A stretch of 64,000 bases of DNA from JBGSYJ01 sp041750915 (lineage in GTDB: Bacteria > Acidobacteriota > Thermoanaerobaculia > Gp7-AA8): assembly GCA_041750915.1 (NCBI GenBank), contig JBGSYJ010000241.1, forward strand, positions 1 through 64,000, in the 5' to 3' direction. The notes under the pieces were generated by a model. That model saw only the letters and a list, made by a program, of their open reading frames with translations. It searched no databases and was not told the DNA's origin. Shown one piece after another: positions 17,414 to 26,493 of the stretch. Each line of letters begins with the position of its first letter. Position 1 is the first letter of the stretch. The position numbers were made by a program, and so were the translations under genes.

Positions 17414-18376
17414 ATGGCAAAACGAGACTTCGTTGCCGAAATTCTCCAACGTCGCGGTAGGTCGAAACATAGCTTTGCGGTAGGCAACCTGTTCCGCCGA
17501 ATGCTTCGACTGGAGATCGCTTTCGATCAGTCAGGCACGATTGATCCCGAAATGATGCGTTATTTTCCGATAGCGATCGTGGCTTGTATGGAGAGCTTCT
17601 TTCGTGCCACGATCAGCGAGTTGATCGACGCGGGCGAGCCGTACACTAACCGACTCGACGAGTTCGAAAATATGAAGGTGGAGCCCTCGGTGATCAGGGC
17701 GATCCACGGGCAGAGGATCACTGCAGGAGAATTTGTCAGCCACCTGGTTCCGATAAACTCGCTGGAAGATATAGATCGTTCGATCTCGGTTCTAGTAAAC
17801 GATGACTTCATAAAACGCGTGAAGACTGTTCGGGACCGCTGGGCGATCGAGGTCGAGGGTCAGTTGGATGCGCCGATTATTGTGGATCCGGGGAAGATAA
17901 TCGCGGGAGTGAAAGAGGCGTTTCGGATTCGGCACATTCTTGCCCATGAGTTTTCGAATGACGAGACGTTGTTCGACCGGACAATGATCGAAGAATCCTT
18001 TCGATGTTCGACGACATTCCTGCGCGCAGCGTCTGCGGTCATAAACGAGATTCGCTTTCCCGGCTCACCACTCACGCAACTTGCGATGAACGAAAAATCC
18101 GCCGATGACTTTGCAACCGCTGATGCTGCGCTAAACGACGCCGTATCAGCACTGAATGAGCTGCTTGAGAGTGAAGAGCAAAAACTTTTGGCTACAGGGC
18201 AGTCAGCGTGGGAAATCACTCGGAACACCACCGCTACCATTGGCGCCAATCTACAAGGGAAGGGAGGCACAATCTGGCCAGTGCTCTACTATAGTCTCGC
18301 TCGAAGTCTCACCGCTACTCGGATGGAAGAGATTCGACACGTGATCGGCATCCATGAGTCGATGCGGCAGAACTGA
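17414..18376 (+). CDS. HEPN-domain protein fused to LprI-like (DUF1311) domain
   Basis: 320 aa. Residues about 35-215 form a helical HEPN-type module: helix MRYFPIAIVACMESFFRATI and, near 171-180, RIRHILAHEF with R173-x4-H178, the metal-independent RNase motif of HEPN (here in its RxxxxH form). Residues about 232-315 match the lysozyme-inhibitor LprI/DUF1311 pattern: ALNDAVSALNELL, LLATGQSAWEITRN, then GGTIWPVLYYSLARSLTATRM. LprI domains are normally periplasmic, but no signal peptide exists here, so in this context the domain probably acts as a cytoplasmic binding module. Last gene of the plus-strand cluster. Confidence 0.75.
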   Translation: MAKRDFVAEILQRRGRSKHSFAVGNLFRRMLRLEIAFDQSGTIDPEMMRYFPIAIVACMESFFRATISELIDAGEPYTNRLDEFENMKVEPSVIRAIHGQRITAGEFVSHLVPINSLEDIDRSISVLVNDDFIKRVKTVRDRWAIEVEGQLDAPIIVDPGKIIAGVKEAFRIRHILAHEFSNDETLFDRTMIEESFRCSTTFLRAASAVINEIRFPGSPLTQLAMNEKSADDFATADAALNDAVSALNELLESEEQKLLATGQSAWEITRNTTATIGANLQGKGGTIWPVLYYSLARSLTATRMEEIRHVIGIHESMRQN

Positions 18377-18732
18377 CGCGTCGGCCGAGGATCCGAACTA
18401 TCGGCGCTGTAAATGAAACTCGACTGCTAACGATTCAGTTCGGTGGACTGATGATGGGCTTGTCTCGCAATAGCAAAGCTCCAGCTATCCGCGATGCTAT
18501 TACCTACAACGCGATAATCTGGTGGCCGGGGTAGGCTTGGTCCCAAAAGTCTAGGCGAGCGGCATGTTTACCGATGTTCAGTTTCAAGTCGAAGTGTCGG
18601 ACATCCCCCCATCGGTCGCGAATCGTCATCGTGAACTCGAACTGGCTAGGGTGTGGCGTTGGAATACTTGTGGGCGCAACAAATGTGTCGCCCGATGGCA
18701 AAGTACTCGGGTGCCACGTTGAACCGGGCATC
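18377..18732. other. non-coding spacer after HEPN gene
   Basis: About 350 bp; open frames are short and unstructured on both strands. Nothing recognisable. Confidence 0.4.
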
Positions 18733-18951
18733 GGGGTCAGACGCGTCTTTCCCAGTGACTTACTCGCTAATCCAGCAGAGCGTGACGGGTCATGGAGTAT
18801 ATGCGGCTCGCGACATACCTCGCCGAGCGAAGAGCATTTTGTAGTTCGAAGGCGATCTCATTCCGTCGATCATGACCGCACCGCAGTGTGCGCGACAAGG
18901 CGGATCAGCTGTCGGATACAGTAAGTCACTGGGAAAGACGCGTCTGACCCC
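18733..18951. mobile_element. MITE-like element with 32-bp perfect terminal inverted repeats
   Basis: Positions 18733-18764 and 18920-18951 are exact reverse complements (outer end GGGGTCAGACGCGTCTTTCC). The 155-bp interior has no gene. The whole can fold into one long hairpin. The ends recall the GGGGTCAGA terminal motif seen with REP-type/RAYT or IS-derived elements, but no transposase is adjacent and no target duplication is evident. Confidence 0.75.
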
Positions 18952-19080
18952 AACGTCCTCCGCTTCGCCGTGGCGCGCCGGTCGCTGTACGTCCTCCGCC
19001 GCCAGGCCCGCAGCGAGTAACAGCGCAAGCTGACAGCGAAAGAGCTTCGCTTCTAAATCGCTCCGACCGGTCGCTATCGA

Positions 19081-20826
19081 CTAATCGAAAGCTATCCCGA
19101 GCAGACGGCCAGATGGCTCCAGGTCAGTTAGGCGAGTCGGGATCCGCCCTTCCAGGAAGTCCCCGCCGAGGAGCGCGGTCGGGAATTCGTCAGAGTTCAT
19201 TGCGCACAGGTACTGAAATCCAAATCTCGCCGATTTGGCGGCCGCCAGCTCGAGCGCGAGCGCCTTCTGCCTCTCATCAACACCCTCAAAGATGGTGCTG
19301 TCGTGAATGAGCATGCCCGGCGCCTGGCTGTGGTCGGACCACAGTTCAGCGAGCATCAAATCGAAGCAGAACATGGCCATGTTCTCGACGCCGGCAGCAT
19401 CCTTCCGGGGCATTTGCCAGCCGAAGAAGAAGCCATTGCTTCGGCTCTCGATGATGAATGACCCCGCCTGGCCGTAAAGATATTGGGTGTTCTCGAAAAA
19501 AATGCCGAGGATCTTCTCCCTTTGCAGGCGCAATTCAGAGAGGCTGAGTCGTGTCAGCTGTTGGAGGCGTGCTTCATCGACCTTCAGTGCGTCACGGCCC
19601 TCCGTGAACTTACGAATGTTCTCAAGCCGCTGCTCGACGTCCTTTAGCTGCGTGACTGTAGCGACATGAAGCTGCTGCAGCTTCATGTACTCGTCCAGGG
19701 CGCCGTGGCTCTGCAACACTGTGAGGAGTTCCGCGCGCTCATCGCTCAGCCGCCGAATCTCCGCAGTACGCTCCGCGACTGACGCCTTCAAGCGCGCCAT
19801 TTCGGTTGACAGAAACGCCCGTCGATCCTCGATGACACCTCGGTGGAAGTCTCGGACCTCATCGAAGCGCTTCAGGACGACGTCTGGAAGTTCGACGGAC
19901 GCTGCCTCGTAGGCGCGTCGAATTTCCGTTTCACCGGGGTCCACTTCGATTTTCAGACTCTCCGCGTAATTCTGCAGGAGCCTCGTCTCGGTGAAGTTCG
20001 TGTCCGTGAGCTTCTGCAATGAGGCGGTGATGACGTTCGCTCGCCGCTCGATGTCTTCATACTGAGGATGAACCTTGAACGACTTGAGCCCAGATTCTTC
20101 GTCGCGAAGTCGCATCTGGAGTTTCACCCGGTCTGCCTCAAGTTGACCCTCTGATCCGAGTACGTTGTTGAGAAGCCCTGCGCCAGCCGCTTTTCTCAAC
20201 TTTTGCAGGAGGGCTTCCTGCTCTTTGTGGAGCTTCCACTCGACTGCGGTCTGCCACGAGAGGCCAAGAAGGAATGCGATGTTGATGCGTGACTCGTACG
20301 ATCCCTGCTTTCTATGCGTCTCAAACGGGCTTGCATACGCGTCTTTACCGACACGCACGAAGTAAGGGAACAGATTCCGAAAGGTCGGCTGATGAGCGAC
20401 CGGATCGTCTACCGACAGCCCGAACATTAGCTGCCCGAGGACCCGCACCCATTCGTCGATCTTCAGAAAAGGGCCGTGCAAGAGGGTGTCCGCATGCGGT
20501 CGAATCGGAAACCACGAGGTGTCACCCGCAAAAATGACTTTGGCTGGCTCCGAGGTCGCGCGCGTGACCGAGAACGTCCGTCCGCGGAGAACGACATCGA
20601 GTGTGAACTCCCAGCCTTCCAGCGCAAACTTCAGCAATCCCTTGTCCTTTGTCGTACTCGCGCCGAGGCAAAAGTGAATGATCTGGAGCAAGGTCGTCTT
20701 GCCCAAGCCATTGCGCGAGTCCTTTTCGGTGGACCTTTCGGTCCGATCCGCTAGGAGGACGTTGAAATCTCCGCGAAGGGCGACCGTCCGGAATCCCGCG
20801 TTATTCGCCCTGATCTTGGCGATCAC
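19081..20826 (-). CDS. ABC-3C system SMC-like ATPase (DUF2326)
   Basis: 581 aa. N-terminal SMC/RecF-like ATPase half with Walker A NGLGKTTLL (about 39-47), long coiled coils (about 200-470, for example RLKASVAERTAEIRRLSDER), and the C-terminal DUF2326 module with GMLIHDSTIFEGVDERQ (near 515), carrying the D-h of the second ATPase half. DUF2326 ATPases are the effector-arming subunits of three-component ABC-3C anti-phage systems. It starts 26 bp inside the upstream middle-component gene, so translation is coupled. Complete and apparently intact. Which invader signal it senses is unknown. Confidence 0.9.
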   Translation of the reverse strand: MIAKIRANNAGFRTVALRGDFNVLLADRTERSTEKDSRNGLGKTTLLQIIHFCLGASTTKDKGLLKFALEGWEFTLDVVLRGRTFSVTRATSEPAKVIFAGDTSWFPIRPHADTLLHGPFLKIDEWVRVLGQLMFGLSVDDPVAHQPTFRNLFPYFVRVGKDAYASPFETHRKQGSYESRINIAFLLGLSWQTAVEWKLHKEQEALLQKLRKAAGAGLLNNVLGSEGQLEADRVKLQMRLRDEESGLKSFKVHPQYEDIERRANVITASLQKLTDTNFTETRLLQNYAESLKIEVDPGETEIRRAYEAASVELPDVVLKRFDEVRDFHRGVIEDRRAFLSTEMARLKASVAERTAEIRRLSDERAELLTVLQSHGALDEYMKLQQLHVATVTQLKDVEQRLENIRKFTEGRDALKVDEARLQQLTRLSLSELRLQREKILGIFFENTQYLYGQAGSFIIESRSNGFFFGWQMPRKDAAGVENMAMFCFDLMLAELWSDHSQAPGMLIHDSTIFEGVDERQKALALELAAAKSARFGFQYLCAMNSDEFPTALLGGDFLEGRIPTRLTDLEPSGRLLGIAFD

Positions 20827-21052
20827 GTGCCGAGGCCCTCTGAAGCTTCCCGTTCAACAACTCGACGGCACCAACGGCGAAGAGAAAACTGACCGCCACC
20901 GTGAACCGGTTGAAGTTCTCTAGTTCGTGAATTTTTCGCGCGCTCTCCCAGAGCGATGAGACCGTTCGGGGCTGAGAAAGCTGCTTCAAGATCAGCGCTC
21001 CCATCCCAACAACAGATCGACGCGGCGTAATGTGCTTGTCGGGCAGAATCAC
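20801..21052 (-). CDS. ABC-3C middle component (MC6-type)
   Basis: 83-aa winged-helix-like adaptor. It begins MILPDKHITPRRSVVGMGAL, followed by QPRTVSSLWESARKI and FNRFTVAVSFLFAVGAVELL, matching the ABC-3C middle component 6 pattern (LLPDKHI..e.SLLG.GA..L..L..P.TVS.LW). Middle components link the ATPase to the effector. The start overlaps the stop of the HNH gene by four bases (ATGA) and the gene ends inside the ATPase ORF, so the three genes form one tightly packed operon. Confidence 0.88.
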   Translation of the reverse strand: MILPDKHITPRRSVVGMGALILKQLSQPRTVSSLWESARKIHELENFNRFTVAVSFLFAVGAVELLNGKLQRASARDRQDQGE

Positions 21053-21819
21053 GGCTCGAAGACCTCACACAGTTCAAACAAGTAGGAAAGAACCGCCTGG
21101 CCGGCTGCACGCCGAGAGCTGCCCGCCAATACTCCACCCGACGCGATCACCGAGAGTCGTTCGAACAGATCGTCACCCTTCACTCCATCGTGCAGGAGTG
21201 CGTAATAGTGCTTACGGAAACCAAATTTCAGCCGGTCGGGGAAGGTCGAATCATTCGAGGTCTCCGCCGACACATAGTCCCGGACCCTTGAAGCGATGGA
21301 GATTCCATTCGTGAGTGCGAGCCGTGTGATACCTGAGAGCTCGTTCTTCAACATCTTCGCGTCGATCTCGGTCCGTGTCAGCGTTCCTGGTGCCTGCTCG
21401 ACCGCGGGATCGGCAACGAAACGCTCGCAGACGGCATCGAGTTCCGCGAAGGTCACGTCGGCTGTCGCCAAGTTTCGGACCGCCGCGATCTTTTCCTCCA
21501 TCGCGCGCTTCATCACCCTCAGCGAATCAACGGGATGGGACTTGGGTGCCTTGTCTACTTGGGTGTGGTGATTTGGGCACAGCAGAATCAGATTCTCAGG
21601 TGCGTTCTTCTTCGCGATGGGGATCTTGGCGCCCTTCACGCCCCGCGGGCCCTCATCCGCGAGAGGGTAGACGTGCGCAGTCTCGTAAAGGTGAATGTCG
21701 CCGTCGGCGGGCGTCGGTTGGTCGAGGATCTTGTTGCACCCACCGAAGTTGCATATCCCTGCCGAACGCGCGATCACGATCAGCTTTATCTTGGTTGGAA
21801 CCTCGGCTTGTCTTGTCAT
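21049..21819 (-). CDS. HNH nuclease effector with ABC-3C C-terminal domain
   Basis: 256 aa. The N-terminal half is an HNH endonuclease: CNFGGCNKIL zinc knuckle, YETAHVYPLADEGPRG (first His) and NLILLCPNHHTQVD (N-x8-H and CxxH). The C-terminal half (FPDRLKFGFRKHYYALLHDG .. FERLSVIASGGVLAG .. AVLSYLFELCEVFEP) is a CTD10-like domain that docks on the middle component. As first gene of the ABC-3C operon it should be the DNA-cutting effector unleashed by the ATPase. All HNH residues are intact. Confidence 0.88.
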   Translation of the reverse strand: MTRQAEVPTKIKLIVIARSAGICNFGGCNKILDQPTPADGDIHLYETAHVYPLADEGPRGVKGAKIPIAKKNAPENLILLCPNHHTQVDKAPKSHPVDSLRVMKRAMEEKIAAVRNLATADVTFAELDAVCERFVADPAVEQAPGTLTRTEIDAKMLKNELSGITRLALTNGISIASRVRDYVSAETSNDSTFPDRLKFGFRKHYYALLHDGVKGDDLFERLSVIASGGVLAGSSRRAAGQAVLSYLFELCEVFEP

Positions 21820-22697
21820 TTAGGGGTGAAGCCGCCTCAATATTATCCTGCCTGCCCTATGTTACTTGAAACTTCGCGAACCGCGCTGATTGCCGCGGTG
21901 ATTTCCGGCAGATCTCTCCCGGAGACTGCCACTGTGCGACGGAAGCTTGCTCACATTGCTGCGGGTGACATGGTGACAGGACGGGGAGACTACGGCTCTC
22001 GCGCACGCCGCGCACTGGCCGTCCGGCTCTGATCCAGGACTCAACGGCGTATACACGACGGCGGCGGATGAGCGGCAGGAGATCTGTCAGTGCCGACGCA
22101 TCGGCGGCTTCCGCTGCCCGACCCGTGTGCATACGGCGGTTCGGGAGCAAGTCTCGGATCGACGAACGACCCTTGGGCAAGTTGTGTTGGTGCCATCTGG
22201 TCTCCGCTCATCGTTCTTTCCTTCGGCATCCAATTGTCTGGCGGAGAACGCGCTCCGACGTAGCGAATGTGCGTAAGAGACCTCATCGGAGAAGCCACCG
22301 ATAGTCCAAGTTCTCGTAAGAGGGACGCTATGACTTGATCTTGTTACAGATGCGGACACGTACTTCGGCTCGGGTGACTACGTTTCCACTTGGACTTCTT
22401 TCCTATCTCGCGTAACATTCACGGTGCATCAGGAATGAACGCGGTCTCGCGTTCAGCCAGACGGCGCCTTCGCGGGCGCCCGTTGGAGCCGGCAATCAAG
22501 CCGCGATGCGCGGGAAATATCCCGTAGGAGAAATTCGCGATGCAAAATCTCGCCGCACCCTGGAACCGCTGTCTCCATTCCTCTCGCGGTAGCCCCTCGA
22601 TCCACCTGCATGAACACCTAGCCGTTTATTCGCATCCGGAGAGAGGCTCGTTCAGAAAGAACTTCCGGAGCGCCGGCCGGCGTAGAAGGAGACACTC
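21820..22697. other. 878-bp non-coding region with paired strong hairpins
   Basis: Contains two adjacent perfect stem-loops, GAACGCG/CGCGTTC (22437-22454) and GGCGCC/GGCGCC (22463-22480), about 220 bp upstream of the next gene. Open frames on either strand have no motif or ribosome-binding site. The hairpins could be a REP-like unit or the leader of the downstream transcript. Confidence 0.45.
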
Positions 22698-23273
22698 ATG
22701 AAATCAACCAGACCTCAGCGTATCTCTACCGTCGTCGATGGCCACGAGATTATCGGAGAAATCATTCTGCGCACGCGGAACGATATCGAAGTGCGGTTGT
22801 CGGGACCTCTTCCCCTGGTTACGGGGATGCACATCCCCTACTTCGCAATGCAGTTTCAGAACTACCAGAGCGAACTTGGAGACCGGACGGCCCGCACTCT
22901 TCTCGCCGAGCTGCACCGACGGGCACGACTCATTGAAGAGAATCGGGAACGTATCACGAGCTTACGGCTGACCCAGAGAGAAGAACTCGAACGATTCGAC
23001 AACCGACTCCGCGAACTGGAGCTCCAGCAGCGTAGCGATCGCACACTACTGCGCCGACGGTTCCGATCAGGCGAATTGACGCAACGAGACTATCAGGCAG
23101 CGCTCGAGGCACACCGCAAGAACATCGCTGAGATCGAAGGCCTCAGAAGCCGAACAGAGAACGCATTCTCTGAACTCATACCAGACATTCCGGCCGACGA
23201 CTGGGAACAAGTGCTCTCGTTGCTTCAACTGGAAGACGCCCCGGCTAGGTTCAAGCCCGGAGAATCGATGTAG
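22698..23273 (+). CDS. coiled-coil hypothetical protein (191 aa)
   Basis: The ATG at 22698 follows GGAGAC at good spacing. The N-terminal 60 residues are a beta-rich patch (RISTVVDGHEIIGEIILRTR .. VRLSGPLPLVTGMHIPYFAM), then a long charged coiled coil from about 65 to 160 (RARLIEENRERITSLRLTQR .. ELELQQRSDRTLLRRRF). No catalytic motif. It stands alone downstream of the ABC-3C region. Family not recognised; a structural or scaffold role is only a guess. Confidence 0.7.
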   Translation: MKSTRPQRISTVVDGHEIIGEIILRTRNDIEVRLSGPLPLVTGMHIPYFAMQFQNYQSELGDRTARTLLAELHRRARLIEENRERITSLRLTQREELERFDNRLRELELQQRSDRTLLRRRFRSGELTQRDYQAALEAHRKNIAEIEGLRSRTENAFSELIPDIPADDWEQVLSLLQLEDAPARFKPGESM

Positions 23274-23317
23274 TGCGATCAAAGATTCTGACCGCGCGAA
23301 TCGCAAGCCGGATGTCC

Positions 23318-23333
23318 CGCGCTGCGGAGCGCG
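23318..23333 (+). terminator. possible terminator-like hairpin
   Basis: Perfect CGCGCT-GCGG-AGCGCG stem-loop 45 bp after the coiled-coil gene. There is no clean T tract (TACTATTCTTTC follows 12 bases later), so intrinsic termination is uncertain. Confidence 0.25.
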
Positions 23334-23728
23334 ACTCGGTACTATTCTTTCAGCCTAGCGTGATCGGCTCGCGGTCGTTACACGATCGACGTGCCAGATC
23401 ATAAGCGTGCAGCACTACGAAAAGAGCCTGACAGCCGGTTACCCCCGACCGCCCACCGTATCAGCCCGTGTCGCTTCGGACCGGCGTAGGGCGGCTGAGG
23501 GTCGCTGCGGGGGTCAATGAAAGGCGCGAACACGTCCATCAGGCAGTACTCCTCACGAGGATACGCGCTTTTTTCAGCTCGAGCGGATGGCGGATGAGCT
23601 GATAGCTCCCATCGCTAGAACTTGGTGACAGCAAGCAGTTCACTCCTAGGGATGCATCGGTCCCCAGCCGCGCGGCCTGGAGTTGACCCGGTTTCGTGGA
23701 CACCTGACCATTAGGGAGAGGAGTCACG

Positions 23729-24005
23729 ATGCCGAGGACACGAAAAGCGTATGCAGCAGAGGCGACCCAGTTCCGAATCGACTGCGCCGACGGCTCGAAC
23801 CTTCGACTTAGCTCTTCTGGCGTTTGACCCTTCCGAACCAACTCCAGGGTCGGCGGAGCGACGGGCTGACCAGCGACGAGCGGGACGAGCTCACGCGCCT
23901 GCGACGTGAGAACCGCCGGCTGGAAGAAGAGCGGGAGATAGTGTCAAAAGCCGCGGCCTGGTTCGCTCAGGAGACGCAGAAGAAGCCGAACGGATCTTCA
24001 GAGCA
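23729..24005 (+). pseudogene. IS3 orfA with an internal 83-bp inversion
   Basis: The plus strand starts MPRTRKAYAAE, the normal orfA start, then turns to nonsense; from about 23846 it resumes as GRRSDGLTSDERDELTRLRR and EIVSKAAAWFAQET, the normal orfA C-terminus. The missing helix-turn-helix (ELVRKGQTPEELSRRFEPSA..SIRNWVA) is encoded on the opposite strand between 23762 and 23844. The segment is therefore flipped in place. Its ends carry imperfect inverted 10-mers (GGCGACCCAG; reverse complement of the other end GCCGACCCTG). Confidence 0.85.
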
Positions 24006-24032
24006 AATCAGGCCTTTCATTCGATCGCTGCG

Positions 24033-24848
24033 ATGTGCCGTGTACTGGAAGTCTCCACCAGCGGGTACTACGCATGGCGAGGTCGTCTCGAGTCGACCAG
24101 AGCAAAGGAAGACGAAAAGCTGCAGCAAAGGATCAAAGCAATTCACACGTGGTCCCGAGGAACCTACGGGGCTCCACGCGTGCATGCGGAGTTGAAGGAC
24201 GAAGGGACGCTAGTGGGATGCAAGCGCGTGGCTCGCCTGATGAAAGCGGGCGGGATTGTGGGCGTAAGCCGGCGAAAATGGACCGTAACGACGCGACGAG
24301 ATCCGGCCGCACGTCCGGCTCCTGATCTGGTCGATCGCAGCTTCAAAGCCGAACGACCGAATCAGCTATGGGTGGCGGACATCACGTATGTCCCGACCCT
24401 GACGGGGTTCCTCTACCTGGCCGTAGTTCTGGATGTATCGAGCAGGAAGATCGTCGGCTGGGCGATGCAGAGGCATCTTCGAACCTCGCTCGTGCTCGAT
24501 GCGCTGGAAATGGCAGTGGAACAGCGTCGTCCGGATGCAGGGCTAATTCACCACTCGGATCAGGGCTGCCAGTACACCGCGATCGGCTTCGGACAACGAT
24601 GCAAGCAAGCGGGCATCCGACCCTCGATGGGATCGGTTGGCGACTGCTACGACAACGCCATGTGCGAGAGCTTCTTCGCCACGCTCGAATGTGAGCTTAT
24701 CGATCGAACGCGCTTCATGAATCACTCAGAAGCCCGTGCGGCGATCTTCGATTTCATTGAAGGCTGATACAACCCGCATCGTCGTCACTCTAGTCTCGCA
24801 TATCATTCGCCTGTGAATTTCGAACGGATCGAGCAGATGTCTGCCTGA
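24033..24848 (+). pseudogene. IS3 orfB (DDE transposase) with premature TGA
   Basis: Encodes an rve-type integrase: MCRVLEVSTSGYYAWRGR, HTH_21 region GTYGAPRVHAEL, then catalytic WVADITYVPT (first Asp), HHSDQGCQY (second Asp) and DNAMCESFFATLECE (Glu). At 24765-24767 a TGA interrupts where homologues have a Trp in I-E-G-W-Y-N; the frame then continues YNPHRRHSSLAYHSP to the natural stop at 24846-24848. The preceding -1 frame extends upstream into the orfA overlap (ERIFRANQAFHSIAAM), as expected for frameshifted OrfAB. Confidence 0.9.
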
Positions 24849-24882
24849 TCCCAAGCTGTGAACCGTCCACGAAACCGGGGTA

Positions 24883-25217
24883 GCCTCAGACACCGGCTAC
24901 CATCAGCACGAAGATGCTTGGCTTATCTTCTGTACGATCGATTCGGCGGGGCGCACTGGTCACGATTATCCGAACAGATTCGATGGAAACGATCTCCCCC
25001 TGACCACCTCGTAACACACCACCGCCGCCGGGGTCCGGGTTCCCGACCCCCTGCTACCCTTGCTGATCTTCCATCTGAAACGAAGCTGGCAATTCGTAAA
25101 CTTTCGTTCTAGAGTTCCACGAGCAGCGCAATTTTGTGCCGCACGTATGTCGCCTGGCGAGCGGTTTACGATCAGCGAATCATCGGGGCCAATGCTCTTA
25201 TTGAGGAGGGAAAGAAT
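24883..25217. other. non-coding spacer after the IS3 element
   Basis: 335 bp; no gene, repeat or IS remnant recognised on either strand. Confidence 0.4.
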
Positions 25218-25772
25218 ATGGCGAACAATAATAAAAGCGCGTCACACGTCTCCATTGATACCACCAGCTTCCCTAATGCGCGCGCGATGGCGTTGAGCGC
25301 CGGTGACATCAACCAAGCGGTAAGACGACGAGTAGGGGACATCCTAACGGCCAATCGAAATAACATTCTAAAGGCGTTCCCCCAAGGTTTAAAGGAACTC
25401 GTTGATATGGGTGCGATCTCCGCTAATGAATCCCAGACATTGAGCAAGATTCTGAAGCTCATCATCGACGTCGACAGAGATCGTGCCGATCCCGAAGATG
25501 CCTTTCTTGCAATCAGAACCCTGTACCACGAGCTGATAGTGGACCAGCGGTCCACTCCGGTTGCATTGGCGATTGCGGGGGTTGCGAGCTCATCGTTCAG
25601 TCTCGAGAAGAATAGCCCTCTGAAAGTCAATAAGATTGCCGGCGCAGGAGGCGCAATAGCTGGTGCGGTAACTGGAGCCGGAATTGGATTCGGTATTGGG
25701 GGGCCCATCGGCGGAGCTATTGGTGGCGTCATCGGCGGAGCTGTGGGCGCCACAGTCGGACTGTGCGGTTAG
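25218..25772 (+). CDS. glycine-zipper C-terminal protein (184 aa)
   Basis: The ATG at 25218 follows GGAGGG seven bases upstream. The N-terminal 110 residues are soluble and helical (SAGDINQAVRRRVGDILTAN .. LSKILKLIIDVDRDRADPED). The last 45 residues are a Gly/Ala-rich hydrophobic repeat (IAGAVTGAGIGFGIGGPIGG, AIGGVIGGAVGATVG) like glycine-zipper membrane inserters and some bacteriocins. No classical signal peptide. It lies just upstream of a cationic membrane-type gene on the same strand. It could be a pore-forming toxin or bacteriocin-like protein; family not recognised. Confidence 0.65.
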   Translation: MANNNKSASHVSIDTTSFPNARAMALSAGDINQAVRRRVGDILTANRNNILKAFPQGLKELVDMGAISANESQTLSKILKLIIDVDRDRADPEDAFLAIRTLYHELIVDQRSTPVALAIAGVASSSFSLEKNSPLKVNKIAGAGGAIAGAVTGAGIGFGIGGPIGGAIGGVIGGAVGATVGLCG

Positions 25773-25820
25773 AAGGTAGAATCGGGCCTTAACGCAGCAG
25801 CGCCGTCATGGAGGAAATTC

Positions 25821-26493
25821 ATGAGTTTATGGTCGAGCGTCAAGAAAGCTGCAAAGAGAATCTGGAGGGCCGCTAAAGCGGTCGTTCGCGCCATTATCCG
25901 GATTGTAGTCGTAATCCTCACCTCCCCTACGAAGGTTTGGGATCTTGTTTTTGGATGGGTCGCTTGGCCAAGGAAAAAGCTGAAGTTACACATAGCGGAA
26001 AGTCGGTCAGGTCCGCGAACGCTGGCGCGTCCATCTCGGTGCAGAGCCTGCTGAGTTTCAGGCGTTCGCCCAAACATACCGTTTCCGTCTCGGCTTCGAT
26101 CGCGTCGATGAAGTTGTCGAGCGTGTGTCGGAAAGGATGATGTTCTTGAAGCTGATCCGATTCTGCATCGCTTCTCGTCGCGGTAGGGATCGTGAGTGCC
26201 TCATCAAGGCTGGGAATGCGTCGCTGACGCGGTCGGATCTCGACGCTCTCCTCATCCGATATGACCTCGCTCTTCCGCCGAGCGAAAACTCGGCGACCGT
26301 TATCTACCTGAAGGCGCAACAATTCGAGGTCGAACCGGACTTCCATCTCGACTGGCGCGACCTCTCCGACGGCGACCCTGCTGCCGTAATCATCGCGAGC
26401 ATGACAAGAAACATCGTCGGCCTACTGGTCATCATCCGGCACCTCGATCGTCCGGTTGATGCCGATCAGGCCACCAACGAATCCCATTCCTGA
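25821..26493 (+). pseudogene. cationic membrane-anchored protein interrupted by one frameshift
   Basis: ATG at 25821 follows GGAGG. The first 60 residues are strongly cationic then hydrophobic (VKKAAKRIWRAAKAVVRAII, RIVVVILTSPTKVWDLVF, WPRKKLKLHIAE), like an antimicrobial helix or a signal anchor. At about 25999-26002 (GGAAAGTC) the sense switches to the +1 frame, where a continuous coding-like sequence runs (VGQVRERWRVHLGAEPAEF .. FRLGFDRVDEVVERV .. YLKAQQFEVEPDFHLDWRD) to the stop at 26491-26493. The combined product would be about 220 aa. One A too many in AAA explains it. Function unknown. Confidence 0.6.

Larger units (their letters stand above)
23684..24882 (+). mobile_element. defective IS3-family insertion sequence
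   Basis: About 1.2 kb, bounded by inverted repeats sharing 15 exact bases (CCCGGTTTCGTGGAC at 23687-23701; reverse complement at 24865-24879). It holds orfA and orfB of an IS3-type transposase, both damaged: orfA by an internal inversion, orfB by an in-frame TGA. Target duplications are not clear. It should be immobile unless complemented. Confidence 0.88.

Noticed and set aside
18504..18731. 75-aa minus-strand ORF before the MITE-like element
   Set aside because: No ribosome-binding site or recognisable feature.
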